Assembly (NCBI GenBank): GCA_964035575.1
Contig: OZ037859.1
Location: 372,001 to 436,000, forward strand
DNA length: 64,000 bases
Source of the DNA: Rhynchopus sp. YZ270_cl-10
Taxonomy: Eukaryota > Euglenozoa > Diplonemea > Diplonemida > Diplonemidae
Direction: 5' to 3'
Shown one piece after another: positions 21,185 through 31,504 of this stretch. Each line of letters begins with the position of its first letter. Position 1 is the stretch's first letter. Below the pieces are notes generated by a model. That model was not told the origin of the DNA. It made no database searches and was given only the letters and a program-made list of their open reading frames with translations. The position numbers and the translations under genes were made by a program.

Positions 21185-22130
21185 GAAGTGTTGAAGACGT
21201 TTGGTGTGGCTGAAGGGGTCTGATTCGCACTTTTTCCGCACCTATTCGCACTTTTTCCGCACTTTTTCAGCACTTTTTCCGCACTTGTTCGCACTTTTAG
21301 CATGTAGGCTTGCTGACTGTCTTTGCCAAATACACAGGCACACAGACACACAGGTACACAGGTACAGGTACGGTAGGTACCCACAGAATACTGTGTACTG
21401 TAGGTACTGTGTACCTGTGTACCTACACAGGTACACAGACACAGTCAGCAAGCCAACATGGTAAAAGTGCGAATAAGTGCGGAAAAAGTGCGAAAACCGT
21501 ACCTACAGTACCTACAGTACCTACAGTACCTACAGTACCTACAGTACCTACAGTACCTACAGTACCTACAGTACCTACAGTACCTACAGTACCTACAGTA
21601 CCTACAGTACCTACAGTACCTACAGTACCTACAGTACCTACAGTACCTACAGTACCTACAGTACCTACAGTACCTACAGTACCTACAGTACCTACAGTAC
21701 CTACAGTACCTACAGTACCTACAGTACCTACAGTACCTACAGTACCTACAGTACCTACAGTACCTACAGTACCTACAGTACCTACAGTACCTACAGTACC
21801 TACAGTACCTACAGTACCTACAGTACCTACAGTACCTACAGTACCTACAGTACCTACAGTACCTACAGTACCTACAGTACCTACAGTACCTACAGTACCT
21901 ACAGTACCTACAGTACCTACAGTACCTACAGTACCTACAGTACCTACAGTACACAGTGTTCAACTTTTACAAGGTGGGGGAAAAATTTTTGGGGGCTGAT
22001 TCGCACTTTTTCCGCACTTTTTCCGCACTTTTTCCGCACCTATTCGCACTTTTTCCGCACTTTTTCAGCACTTTTCCGCACTTTATGCTCCCCCCCGTTC
22101 AGCCACACCAACGTTTTTCAATATTTTTTT
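21185..22130. mobile_element. Foldback-like element carrying a 9-bp satellite
   Basis: Outer ends are inverted: GTTTGGTGTGGCTGAAG near 21199 and TTCAGCCACACCAACG near 22097. Inside each end lie blocks of TTCGCACTTTTTCCGCAC subrepeats (21225-21300; 21998-22085), direct to each other. A second inner inverted pair, GGCTTGCTGACTGTC (21307) and GACACAGTCAGCAAGCC (21437), flanks ACAGGTACAC-rich DNA, and then comes the satellite. No transposase. Confidence 0.65.
21499..21953 (+). repeat. 9-bp satellite, unit TACCTACAG, about 50 copies
   Basis: Essentially perfect tandem array of about 454 bp. It seems to have grown from the ACAGTACCTAC word already present in the neighbouring inverted repeat. All frames stay open because nine is a multiple of three; no protein is implied. 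Confidence 0.97.
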
Positions 22131-22813
22131 TTCCAATGGTGGGGGACAGAAAAATGGCTTTATTTTAAAAGGTATCAAAACAGTTCTTAAGGGAAACATC
22201 ACGCACACAACATCGACACCATATCAATACAGTGAGTCAAAGGAGTGGGGGCAATCACGTCGCCCCCAGTCAGAGGGGGGCCGTTTTTCAAAAAAAAAAA
22301 AAAAAAAAATGTCAGTGTTCGGAAAGTCTTCATTGGTCATGTAAATCTCTTCAATAGAATTAGAAGAGAATAGTGATTGTTGGGACGCACTTCGACACGA
22401 AAGGTCGACTGCTTGACAGCGTGACAAAAAAGTTCTTTTTTTTTTTTCTCATTGAGCCGTTCTTTGTTTGTTGCTGTGCATCTGTTAATTTTTTTTTTTT
22501 TTTTGAAATCTGTGTCTAGAATTGCACAGTGCACACCCGAAGAGGGGGTGTACAGTACAAAACCATCTTTCCGTCGTGCTGTTTCACTCCCTTTGTACCG
22601 AGGTTCTGGTTGTATAAAAAAAAATAGGAAATGAGTCAAAAAACGGAAAGACACTGATTTTTTCTATTAGGTTGATAACAACCATTGTGTTCTGGAATTT
22701 TTTTTTTTGAACTTTCAATGAGTTCGATGAAAAAAGAGAGAGGGAGGAAGTTGTAGACTGTCCCCTCCGCAAAAAAAAAAAAAAAAAAAAAGAGGTGGGG
22801 TGAAAAGTTAGTG

Positions 22814-22850
22814 AGATGAACCTAAGCCTCGGTGCTCGGTAAATCTCGAC
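22814..22850 (-). repeat. Family A hairpin repeat, degenerate
   Basis: GAGATGAACCTAAGCCTCGG and TGCTCGGTAAATCTCG on the plus strand; followed on the minus strand by a long T run. Confidence 0.6.
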
Positions 22851-23156
22851 CAAACAAGAGATTGTTTGCTTTGCAACAAACCGAGAGGAAGAAAAAAATC
22901 CGTTCCTGGGTTTAGCGTCCGTCTATAGTTCATTTTTTTTTGGGGTGTTGGAGAAATTTCAAAAATAAAATAAAATAAAATGCAACGAGCACGTCGCGTG
23001 TAGGTGCAACATCTGAGGATTTATTTGGCGCGTGACCAAGAGAAATGCCCTCATTGCCCCCAAGAGAAAGGTTTACCAGGGTGCGTTTTTCCCCACACTT
23101 TTCTCTCTAGAATATTCCCTTGGGTGTGCAAAATTTCAAAACGAAACAAAAAAAGA

Positions 23157-23208
23157 GAAGTTGAAAGTGCAAAACGCCTCACCGTTCATTGGCAGACGCA
23201 AACACTGG
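23157..23208 (-). repeat. Family B repeat
   Basis: GAAGTTGAAAGTGCAAAACG, CCTCACCGTTCATTGGCAG and ACGCAAACACTGG. The minus-strand reading ends in CAACTTCTCTTTTTTT. Confidence 0.75.
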
Positions 23209-24941
23209 AAAAAAAAAAAACTTGAAAGATGAATGTTCTTAGCTCGTACCTCTTTCCTAAGGGGGGGTAGGGGGGGTAAAAGAACGTATGACAGAAGAAC
23301 GTTTCGTTTTCTGAGTAAGAGGGGGTTCAAAGTGAACACCCGACATTTGTATAATAAGACGATATTTTCGTGTACGTAGCGAATAACAAAAAACAAAACA
23401 AACAAACAAAAAGAAAAAGGGGGGGAGATGAGGAGAAAGACACAATGCAAAGATCATAGTACTTTTCCAAACTCTGACGTTCTGTGTTTGAAATTCCAAA
23501 CTCTAGATTGGCCCACCTCCAAAAAAGAATCTGCCCCTCCACAGGTGATCCTTATAAAAAACAAAAGCAAAAAAAAAAGAAAAACAATGAAGAAAATGGA
23601 AAATGGAAAAGAAGAAAAATTCGCGTGCGTTAAGATTCTGTTTTGGGTACATCCCCTTTACCCTCTAATTCAAGTATGCGATGGGATTCTTCATTGTTTT
23701 GTCCCCTCTTCAAAAAATGAATTATTGGGACGAGTGCAGTTGTCACTAGTACAATCTTCACTTTTGTGATGGGTTTTTAAAAAAAGGGCCGTCAAAAAAG
23801 GCGTTTTTTTTTTCAAGGAACCCGATTCTCCAAAGAGCTGAGAAAAAAAAAAGGTAATGTACGTTCAAAAGCTTTTGTGAATCTTGGCACACGAATCACG
23901 ATCTCATTTTTCATGAACAAAAAGCGAACAGAAGAAAAAAGGAAACAAAAGCGAACAAAGCGCAACGATAAAAGGAGGGGGGGGGGGGGGAAATACGGGG
24001 ATTTGGGAAGAATATTGACACCTGTCTAGCCTCCGCTCTCGCTCTCGCTCTCCTGAACTTTTTTTTTTCTTCTGATTTTTTCCTTCTTTTTTTTTGAAGT
24101 AATGCTGGGAGAGCGTGCTTTTCGATGCCTTTTTTTGAAGAACAAACAAAAAAATCCCCCCAAATAGAAAGGGGAAATAAAAGGAGATTTTTTTTTAAAA
24201 AAATATGGACAAATGTGTCGCGAAACCTTATTTTACCTTACAAATGTTCTAAAACAGGGGGTAGTGTAGTTGCCATAACTTTGTATATGAAAAGACTCTG
24301 GCAACCTGTGAATAACCCTCTCGTGGGAGGAATGGTACTAATGCACTCCGAGAGGGGAGCTTCGTGCAGAGTTTCACAGAAGATGGGTACAAAAAAAGAA
24401 AAGACTTTGAAAAAAGGAATTGTGTGTCTCAGGACCACACATTGTTCAAAAAAACAAAAATAAAAAAGTTTGAAAAAAAGGAAAAAACTGTATGTTACGT
24501 TTGTTACCGTTTCCCCATTCCACACCCCTAAAATCCTCCTGATTCCCTTTTACCAAGCGAAACAGACAGCACAATGAAAAGGGGGGGGGTCTTTGGGGTC
24601 GGTGGTTTTGTGTGTTTCCCCCCTCCTTCAAAAATAATAAAAAAAAAAAACACAAGGTGTAGAGAAATGCAGTTGGTAACCCCGCGTTTTTCCCGTTCCT
24701 CTTTTTCTTTTCCCTTTTTTTTTTGAAAAGGACGGGGGATAAAAATGGAATGCACACACCTTCACTCTGCAACCTCCATTTTTTTTCGTTTTTTTTTCTT
24801 GGTTCGGAATGGATAGTATTTTTTTTTTCTTTTTTTTCAATTCGTTCATTTTTATTTAGTTTTTTTGTTTTGTCACTTCCAGAAAGACATCCGGGCTTTC
24901 GACCACCCTCGATTGAATTAAAGTTTCCCTCGTTTCCGACT

Positions 24942-27900
24942 CTATGAAGACATGTTGTCAGAGAGATCGTCATTGATGTAGTTGATGTCGTCGACAGGGT
25001 GGCGGTACAGGCCCTGCTTCAAGCGCTTCTGGTCGAGGAAGTGCCCAATGAACCCACAGGTACGTCCCATCACGAAGAGGCCGTTCAGCGTTCCGTTCTT
25101 GATGGCCTCATCAGCCTCCTGGCGGGTGAAGGCACCACAGCTTCTCAACAGATCGACAAAGGCGCACGCAATGCACCCATCAACGTTAAGGATCAGGTTG
25201 CTCTTCTTCTTGGTTGTAACCTGCTCCACCTCGAGCGCGAAGTCCATGACATCAGTGTTGCGGAAGTGCTTCTTCGCGAACTCCTTGACAATGGTGACAC
25301 GCATGTCGGGGTTGTGGATCGACTTCAGCTTGTGGCCAATACCCATGATCAGTTTGTTCTCGTCACGCATCTGCTTGACGAATGCCTCGGCGTTCTGGCC
25401 GACGTCGAAGGCCTTTGCGAACATCTCCGCGCTGTCGTCAAGGGCACCTCCAAAACGGGGTCCAATCGTGAGGAGACCGGAGCAAAGGGAGGAGACAAGG
25501 TCCTTGCCTGCGCGGGCAGTGACAATGGTGTTGTGTGCTCCGCTGACAGCGGGTCCGTGGTCGGCAGTGACCATGAGGATCATCTCAATGAACTTCGACG
25601 CGTAGGAAGGAAGGCGGCGGCGGAACCACAGCAGCGACAGCACGCCACCCAGCCCCATGTCGTCCTCGAAGACCTTGCTGATCGGGACGCCGGCGTAGGT
25701 CACCTCGTCACCACGCTCGTCCACAATCGAGGACATGAAGGCAGCGGGCTTACGGATCAGACCCAGCTTCTTCGCCCACGAGTAGTCCATAGGGACCTGC
25801 GGTGGCTCGGGCTCCGGTTGGGGGACAAGGATCTTCTTCTCGAGCAGAACCTTGAAGGTGGAGTTGATGGTGTCGCCAAAGGCGTCGAAGCTTGAGGGCA
25901 CATGCGCACCGGCAGCCTTCATCGCAGCGTTCTTGGCGGCAGCGGTCTCAAGGTTGCTGCGTGCAAGCGCGCCTGCGTGGCCAAACTGCACCTCGTAGCT
26001 GAAGCACGCAGCGCAGGTGCCCACACACCACGCAACAAGCGGCTTTGTGATACGCCCGTCCTTGATCGCCTCACACACGTCGTACTCGTCAGTGCCTCCG
26101 ACCTCACCAAGGAGGACAAGCATCTTGATGTTCGGGTTTGCCTCGTACCGGAGAAGCACGTCCAGGAAGCGTGTTCCCGGGTAGCGGTCACCACCAATGG
26201 CCATGCCCTCGGCGACACCGTCGGTGTTGCGTGCAACGATGTTGTTCAACTCATTCGACATTCCTCCAGACTTGGAGACGTATCCGACGGATCCCGGACG
26301 GTACAGCTTGCAGGAGATGATGTTCTCAATGGCACCACCGGTGTTACCGATACGGAAGGCACCGGGCTGGAGACCACCGACAGTGGCAGGTCCGATGAAG
26401 GTGACACACTTGCGCTCCATCTCGCTGACGAGAAGGCGGGTCTGCTGCTCCGGGACACCCTCGGCAATGACGGCCACGGTCTTGATCTGTCCAGAGAACT
26501 TGAGTGCCTCCATCGTCGATGAGTAGGCAGAACGGAACGAAGCGAAGTTGATGAAGACGCTGACGTCGGGGTGCAGACGCAGGGCAGTGTCGAGCTTGCT
26601 GTAGCACGGGATCATGACTTCCTTGCCACCCCAGTACACCTTCTGCGAGTGGTCCCCAGAGAAGGGGAAGACGATGGCCGCAACAGACGGCTTCTCACGC
26701 TTGCACAGGAAATCGAAGTCGTACATCTGCTGCACAGCCTGCAGCTGCATCCCAAACACCACCGCACGGGTGTGCGACGCGAACTGCCCTTTGTTGGGCT
26801 CCTGCACGCTGGGTCCGTACCCCTGGGAGATGGGGTCAACATGGCCCAGCTGCTTCGGTTCGCTCAGACCAAGGGCGTACGACACCACTGCGGTCATGTG
26901 GGTCTCGGGTCCGTGAACATGGATCGGGAGGTCCAGGTTCTTTGCGGTGGCACGCATGAGCTTAAGACCCTCCTGCCAGTTGGGGCCTGCACGACGCACC
27001 CAGATCTTTGCGTTGACTCCAGCAAGCTTGTCACGGAACTCGGTCAGCGCACGGACAATTCCCTTGAAGGTGGCGGCGACGTCGGTGAAGTTCGCGATAC
27101 CTCCTCCGATGATGAGCACCTTGTCACGGCCTTCCTTGTCGGGGGAGGCTGTCATCAGACGGAGCACGGTCTTGGCGTACTCATAGGTGAGTGTCTCGTT
27201 GGGTGCTCCACTGTACTCTCCGTAGTTGGCCAGCTCAGAGCCGTATCCGAGGTCGGTGACGGTGTCTGCGTAGATGACAGAGGCACCACCTCCGGCAACC
27301 ATGAGCCACACACGGCCCTCGGGGTTGAGGATCGTCAGCTTCAGGGAGGCGCCGGTCTTGGCGTCGAGGGAGTGGATGAAGTCCTCTTCTGGGTGCGGTG
27401 CGCGTCCGAAGGGGGTGGGGAAGGCGAGGTCGCCCCAGACCTTGTCGCAGAGGAAGTGGGCAGCTTCGTCGACCTTGGCGGCCATGTCGAGGGGGTAGCA
27501 GTTGTTGCCGATGACGACGAGGGGGTTGATCTCGAGGTAGACGAAGTGGTACTTTGTGAACATCTCGAAGAGGTCCACCAGGAACGTTGCCACGGAGGCA
27601 CGCGACTCCTCGGGGATCTGCGTCAGCAGCGCTGCAGAGAGGTCCTCCGCAGTGGGCTCCGCACCAATGATGTTCGTGTACCGCAGCGCCTTGGCATCCA
27701 CGTCACCCACATCCACACCACCGTCATGGCAGAACATAAACTCCTCACCATTGCGGGTCGACTGAATGCAGATGTACACCTCCTTATCCTGGGAATGCGG
27801 CAGGAACGGCTCCACAAGGAAGTGGTTCAACGGAGCGGTGACGCCATCAGCAAGCACCTCCTTGTCCATACGGTCAGACACCCATTTCTTTGCCTCAGCC

Positions 27901-28133
27901 CAGTCGGCGTTGAGAAGGATAAGCCCACCCTTTCCACGGCGCTTGATGAGCTGGTCTGGCTTTGCAACCAGTTTGGAGGTCAACAGCCAAGGGTGGAGTG
28001 CAGCAAGGCCCTCGATGTTCGTGTCCGAGCTGATCAGAACCTGGCGTGCCTCCCATTGGCTGCTCCCCTTGTGCGAAAGGAATTCACTCAAAAGACGCTT
28101 CCCGTCGTACTCTCTAATCGCCTTTGCAGACAT
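24942..28133 (-). CDS. ACLY: ATP-citrate lyase, fused animal-type chain
   Basis: 1063 aa in one exon; makes cytosolic acetyl-CoA and oxaloacetate from citrate, CoA and ATP. N-terminal ATP-grasp part (SAKAIREYDGKRLL; KRRGKGGLILLNADWAEAKKW; LEINPLVVIG) is followed by the CoA-binding part (AIVFPFSGDHSQKVYWGGKE; SKSGGMSNELNNI; GEVGGTDEYDVCEAI). FGHAGALA near residue 716 holds the histidine that is phosphorylated in the family. The C-terminal citrate-synthase-like part carries GPAVSGAHNTIV and GIGHKLKSIHNPDMRV. Human ACLY is 1101 aa, so this is full length without the long phosphorylated linker (replaced by PQPEPEPPQVP). Single-gene fusion as in animals, not the two-gene form of plants and many fungi. 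Coding GC is clearly above the spacers. Start is firm: a pyrimidine tract and CAG lie just upstream. Confidence 0.98.
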   Translation of the reverse strand: MSAKAIREYDGKRLLSEFLSHKGSSQWEARQVLISSDTNIEGLAALHPWLLTSKLVAKPDQLIKRRGKGGLILLNADWAEAKKWVSDRMDKEVLADGVTAPLNHFLVEPFLPHSQDKEVYICIQSTRNGEEFMFCHDGGVDVGDVDAKALRYTNIIGAEPTAEDLSAALLTQIPEESRASVATFLVDLFEMFTKYHFVYLEINPLVVIGNNCYPLDMAAKVDEAAHFLCDKVWGDLAFPTPFGRAPHPEEDFIHSLDAKTGASLKLTILNPEGRVWLMVAGGGASVIYADTVTDLGYGSELANYGEYSGAPNETLTYEYAKTVLRLMTASPDKEGRDKVLIIGGGIANFTDVAATFKGIVRALTEFRDKLAGVNAKIWVRRAGPNWQEGLKLMRATAKNLDLPIHVHGPETHMTAVVSYALGLSEPKQLGHVDPISQGYGPSVQEPNKGQFASHTRAVVFGMQLQAVQQMYDFDFLCKREKPSVAAIVFPFSGDHSQKVYWGGKEVMIPCYSKLDTALRLHPDVSVFINFASFRSAYSSTMEALKFSGQIKTVAVIAEGVPEQQTRLLVSEMERKCVTFIGPATVGGLQPGAFRIGNTGGAIENIISCKLYRPGSVGYVSKSGGMSNELNNIVARNTDGVAEGMAIGGDRYPGTRFLDVLLRYEANPNIKMLVLLGEVGGTDEYDVCEAIKDGRITKPLVAWCVGTCAACFSYEVQFGHAGALARSNLETAAAKNAAMKAAGAHVPSSFDAFGDTINSTFKVLLEKKILVPQPEPEPPQVPMDYSWAKKLGLIRKPAAFMSSIVDERGDEVTYAGVPISKVFEDDMGLGGVLSLLWFRRRLPSYASKFIEMILMVTADHGPAVSGAHNTIVTARAGKDLVSSLCSGLLTIGPRFGGALDDSAEMFAKAFDVGQNAEAFVKQMRDENKLIMGIGHKLKSIHNPDMRVTIVKEFAKKHFRNTDVMDFALEVEQVTTKKKSNLILNVDGCIACAFVDLLRSCGAFTRQEADEAIKNGTLNGLFVMGRTCGFIGHFLDQKRLKQGLYRHPVDDINYINDDLSDNMSS

Positions 28134-28166
28134 TTCTGTTTTTTTTTTTTTGTGTTGTTGCTAATT

Positions 28167-28225
28167 CTGGAGTTGTAGGTGGAACGAAGGGAGAGCAGAG
28201 AGAGCAGAGAACGGAGAAGAGGGTT
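28167..28225 (-). promoter_or_regulatory. Putative trans-splice acceptor of the ATP-citrate lyase gene
   Basis: On the minus strand about 50 nt of nearly pure pyrimidine (CTCTTCTCCGTTCTCTGC onward) lead to CAACTCCAG at 28167, about 34 nt before the start codon. Inferred as a spliced-leader addition site; an ordinary 5-prime UTR intron would look the same. Confidence 0.5.
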
Positions 28226-28357
28226 CGTAAAATGATTCGTTTTTTTATTAGGCAGGAGAACAAGGAGAATAAGAGACTCACCAGAAAATGAAAGGGTTAG
28301 GTTTTTTCACGTTGGAGAGCAAAATGAGCAAAATGAGTAAATGAGAATAAAAAAATG

Positions 28358-28450
28358 GTAGTTGTCGAATGCAGGCACCTCCGACCGACACGTATGATGC
28401 CAGCCATCCGGATGAAATCACAGGTACCCTGCAGCCAACAACGAAAGGTG
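28358..28450 (-). repeat. Family D repeat
   Basis: GGTAGTTGTCGAATGCAGGC, ACCTCCGACCGACACGTATG and GCCAGCCATCCGGATGAAA. On the minus strand it ends in ACTACCATTTTTTT. Confidence 0.8.
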
Positions 28451-28919
28451 TAAGAAAAAAAGAAAAACAAAACTAAACTGAAGGAAAAAGAACAAGGGAA
28501 GTGATGTCGCACAAAAAGAAACAATGTTGGTAAGTGTATTGTCCCTTGTCTTTTATTGTGTAAGTATTTTTTTGCTGAAAAATCAAAATGTTCTTTTGAT
28601 TTTTCGGTTCTGGACATAAAAGTCTGAACAAAATGAGAAAATATTAGTAGATGTGATGTGATTCTGGCACAACACATCTTCCGAAAGGAAAAACAAGTAA
28701 TTGCTATCGGAAAAAAAACGGGGTGTGATGTGGAACTCCATCCTGTAGAAATAATCTACAACACGCCCAGCCAGAGCCCGCGGACCTCCCCCGAAAATTA
28801 ATTATGCACCCCCTTCCAACCCCCGTCCCGCCCAAAAAACAAAAAAAAAAAAAACCTCTCCCGAGCTTTCTCCGCTGACAAGCTAGTCACAGGAAGAAGA
28901 AGATCAAAACTCGGTCGAG

Positions 28920-28944
28920 CCCGGGCGCGCTTCGCGCGCCCGGG
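28920..28944. repeat. Perfect 11-bp GC hairpin with TTC loop
   Basis: CCCGGGCGCGC, loop TTC, GCGCGCCCGGG. Similar TTC-loop hairpins occur at 37602 and 37700. Confidence 0.9.
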
Positions 28945-29104
28945 TCCCCACCCCAGCTCAAGTTGGGGGCCTCCGGCGGAATGTGAGAATTGCTCGGTTA
29001 TCCGACGGCGGAGTTCGGCACTTTATTGATATTTGCACCAGGCACACATGGTGCACGAATTATCAGTAACCTCAGTTTTTTTTACAAAAGAAACGGCGGT
29101 ATGT

Positions 29105-29285
29105 CACCCAAAGGTTCCAAGCGAAGCCACGGTACGCAACATTTCAAAAAAAATGCGCTTAAAATTGTACATTTTTACAGGCAAACAATGTCACGGGAAT
29201 GGTGTGATGCAGGCTTGCGCCGCAGGCGCACGGTACGCTACTTTTTTCCTTTCGCCGTGCTGCGTGCTTCCTTTTCCTTCGACGT
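29105..29285 (+). repeat. CACGGTACGC repeat block
   Basis: GCGAAGCCACGGTACGCAAC, then AATTGTACATTTTTACAGGC, GCGCCGCAGGCGCACGGTAC and CTTTCGCCGTGCTGCGTGC. The same ordered words recur at 37795-38065. Confidence 0.75.
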
Positions 29286-29553
29286 TTGACCAATTGAGTC
29301 CGGCTCGATGGTATCTCAAAAAATTCCCCATAATATGGGCCCCTCCTCCCCCCCCCAAAAAAAATCCAAAACCCCCGTCCCTGGACGGGGGTTTGGGACG
29401 GGGGTCGGTTTTTGGAAAATAATTGACCCCCGTCCGGGACGGGGTGAACGGGGGTGTTCCGCGGACTCTGCGCCCAGCATTCTGCTCTTCTGCAGGTATG
29501 CTAACGCTCTTCGTACGCTGACAGACCCACTGGGACGCCAGCATCTGAAACGT

Positions 29554-29830
29554 TCAAGAAGGGGGGCTGTCCTCTTCATCCAGCACCATCTGCTCGATAG
29601 CGTTGTTGGACGTCGGCTCGGCAGGCTCGGCGTGTTCCAGCTCGTAGTTGTCCACAGGCTCCCCACATTGTCGTCGTCGTTGGAGCAGTGCGGAAGGAAC
29701 ACAGAATGCACAGACTACAACACATCGATCACACCAGGCGCATCAGCACCTCCAGCAAATCGCCAGGATGCTACGGTGGCTTCGAAAATCGCGCGGAGTT
29801 TTCCACAGCACACCCCGCTTTTTTCTTAGC
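29554..29830 (-). pseudogene. Possible gene remnant or unresolved exons
   Basis: The minus strand from about 29660 to 29554 reads EPVDNYELEHAEPAEPTSN then NAIEQMVLDEEDSPPS and a stop, a natural-looking acidic C-terminus. A second stretch in another frame upstream (about 29820-29740) reads KLRAIFEATVASWRFAGGAD. The two frames could be joined by a short intron or the gene may be broken; I cannot tell. Composition is coding-like against AT-rich surroundings. Family not recognised. The GGGACGGGGG runs just to the left (29378-29450) are a separate low-complexity hairpin tract. Confidence 0.35.
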
Positions 29831-29946
29831 AATTAGTTGTTCTTGTTGTTATTGTTATTTTCAACCACCTTCCTTCAACCCTTGTAGGGATCAGTTGTTA
29901 TTTTTTTCGCGAAAACATGAAATTATACATTTCAAGAGAACAAATT

Positions 29947-30468
29947 AAAAAGGGTCCTTATTTGCATTTTTGGGCTCCGCCCGTGCAGTGGTGGGGTCAA
30001 TCTCGAAAATTGGACAATTTTTTGACCACTTAAATTTTGAGAAATATGAGCCCGGTTGCTTATACGTGGGGCCCATTTTCGGCTAAAATTTTCCTCAAAA
30101 TCTGGTTTTGTAAAATTGACCCTTTACTCCCCCCCCACATCGATTTCAATACTATACCTTACTTCACCTACGGTTGCCCTTACAGGGGGGTGAAGGAAGG
30201 TAAGTTGAAAAAGGGTCCTTATTTGCATTTTTGGGCTCCGCCCGTGCAGTGGTGGGGTCAATCTCGAAAATTGGACAATTTTTTGACCACTTAAATTTTG
30301 AGAAATATGAGCCCGGTTGCTTATACGTGGGGCCCATTTTCGGCTAAAATTTTCCTCAAAATCTGGTTTTGTAAAATTGACCCTTTACTCCCCCCCCACA
30401 TCGATTTCAATACTATACCTTACTTCACCTACGGTTGCCCTTACAGGGGGGTGAAGGAAGGTAAGTTG
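29947..30468 (+). repeat. Perfect tandem duplication of a 261-bp unit
   Basis: Copies at 29947-30207 and 30208-30468 appear identical, so the duplication is recent. The unit begins AAAAAGGGTCCTTATTTGC and contains GTGGTGGGGTCAATCTCG, a motif also seen (either strand) near 8615, 8990 and 57490. Confidence 0.95.
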
Positions 30469-30486
30469 AAAATAAGAAAAGTTTAT

Positions 30487-30527
30487 AAGATGAACCTAAG
30501 CCCCTCTCGCTTTGCGTAGCCACCTTA
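30487..30527 (-). repeat. Family A hairpin repeat
   Basis: AAGATGAACCTAAGCCCCTC then GCGTAGCCACCTTAA; an extra TGCTTAGCCACCTTAAC half-copy follows at 30573-30590. Confidence 0.7.
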
Positions 30528-30529
30528 AC

Positions 30530-31024
30530 TCACATAAAACCAAAAACGAAAAACGTTGTGGAGATGACACTGCTTAGCCACCTTAACAAATAAAAAGGGT
30601 AAGGGGGTACGGGGCGAACATTTGCACCTTTTGTAAGGTACGGAATATTCGCATATTATTTTGTTATGATTTGAGTCCCTCACATCTCCAGGAGAACTCT
30701 GTTTACACAAAAATGAAAACAAAAATAAACACACGCACAAAGTGGCAAAACAAAAACACTGTGTAATCTTAAAATGTTGATCTACCACCTAGAAACCTTT
30801 ATTTTGGGCTTTAAACATCCAAAAAAAGCTCCAACATCCAACATTTTTCAAACACAGCATATTTTTTAGCTTACTAGGAGGATAGGCAAAATCTGCTGGC
30901 AAAAAAAAGGCAAAAATATAAATCTACGCGGAAAAATACCCGGCAGGTGTTTTTAGTATGCAGGTTGAGGGTTGTATTACAAAAACTGCTTTTCTTCTTC
31001 TGTTTTAAAAAATATCAATAAATT
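30530..31024. other. AT-rich spacer
   Basis: No gene seen. One note: CTGCGTAAGTAAAATT at the end of the next gene on the minus strand would make a donor, with AAAACAG at about 31000 as acceptor, so a small extra 3-prime exon is possible. Confidence 0.4.
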
Positions 31025-31504
31025 TTACTTACGCAGTGCTGCGCAAAGCTCACGCATCCAGTCTTTTGTTGGCTTGGGTTTGGCGCAGCCGGTGGTTAGG
31101 GTGTTTCTGATGGAAATTTCGTCACCTTGGTGGGGGAGGACGAAAATGCAGGCGTAGTTGATGTCGCCTGCTGGGCGTGCGTATCCGTCGGTCTCGCAGG
31201 CTTTTACGATTTCAGCTATGGTGCGTCCGCCGCCTAGATCGGGTGTGTTGGGTTGGTTGATGTCTGTCTGCGCCACGCCGCAGAGATCCTGCATCCACTC
31301 CTCCACACCACCGTGCATGCACCCCTCCAGCACCGCATCCAACAACAACGCCTCGTCCTCATGAAATGAGTTCACAAACTCACACTGAGCTGCCGCATGA
31401 TCGGTATCATCCACCGTCGCAACACGGCACATATCAATAAACGCTGACAACCCACTCTGCCCCGACACACTCCCCACCACCAAAAGCACAGCAATGAAAC
31501 GCAT
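31025..31504 (-). CDS. Small secreted cysteine-containing orphan protein
   Basis: 159 aa. Residues 1-15 (MRFIAVLLVVGSVSG) form a clean signal peptide. The mature part has eight Cys at spacing that suggests disulfides (MCRVA; QCEFV; GCMHG; LCGVA; ACETD; ACIFV; GCAKP; LCAAL). Similar pairs EEWMQDLCGVA and KDWMRELCAAL hint at an internal duplication of about 80 aa. I do not recognise the family. The last codons CGT AAG TAA contain GTAAGT, so the final two residues may instead be spliced away. Function unknown; extracellular or vacuolar location is inferred. Confidence 0.7.
   Translation of the reverse strand: MRFIAVLLVVGSVSGQSGLSAFIDMCRVATVDDTDHAAAQCEFVNSFHEDEALLLDAVLEGCMHGGVEEWMQDLCGVAQTDINQPNTPDLGGGRTIAEIVKACETDGYARPAGDINYACIFVLPHQGDEISIRNTLTTGCAKPKPTKDWMRELCAALRK

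Larger units (their letters stand above)
20653..24941. other. 4.3-kb spacer with a satellite-bearing foldback
   Basis: No protein gene seen. Contents: low-complexity G/A-rich and T-rich tracts (20700-21180), a foldback-like element with a 9-bp satellite (21185-22130), family A at 22814, family B at 23157, an A-variant at 23225, and many homopolymer runs. Open frames here are low-complexity. Confidence 0.6.

Noticed and set aside
21310-22190. Long open frames (over 200 aa) of PTV, YLQ or TYS repeats
   Set aside because: They arise from a 9-bp satellite with no stop in any frame; not genes.
26571-28178. 535-aa plus-strand frame
   Set aside because: Antisense shadow of ATP-citrate lyase, caused by its biased codon use.
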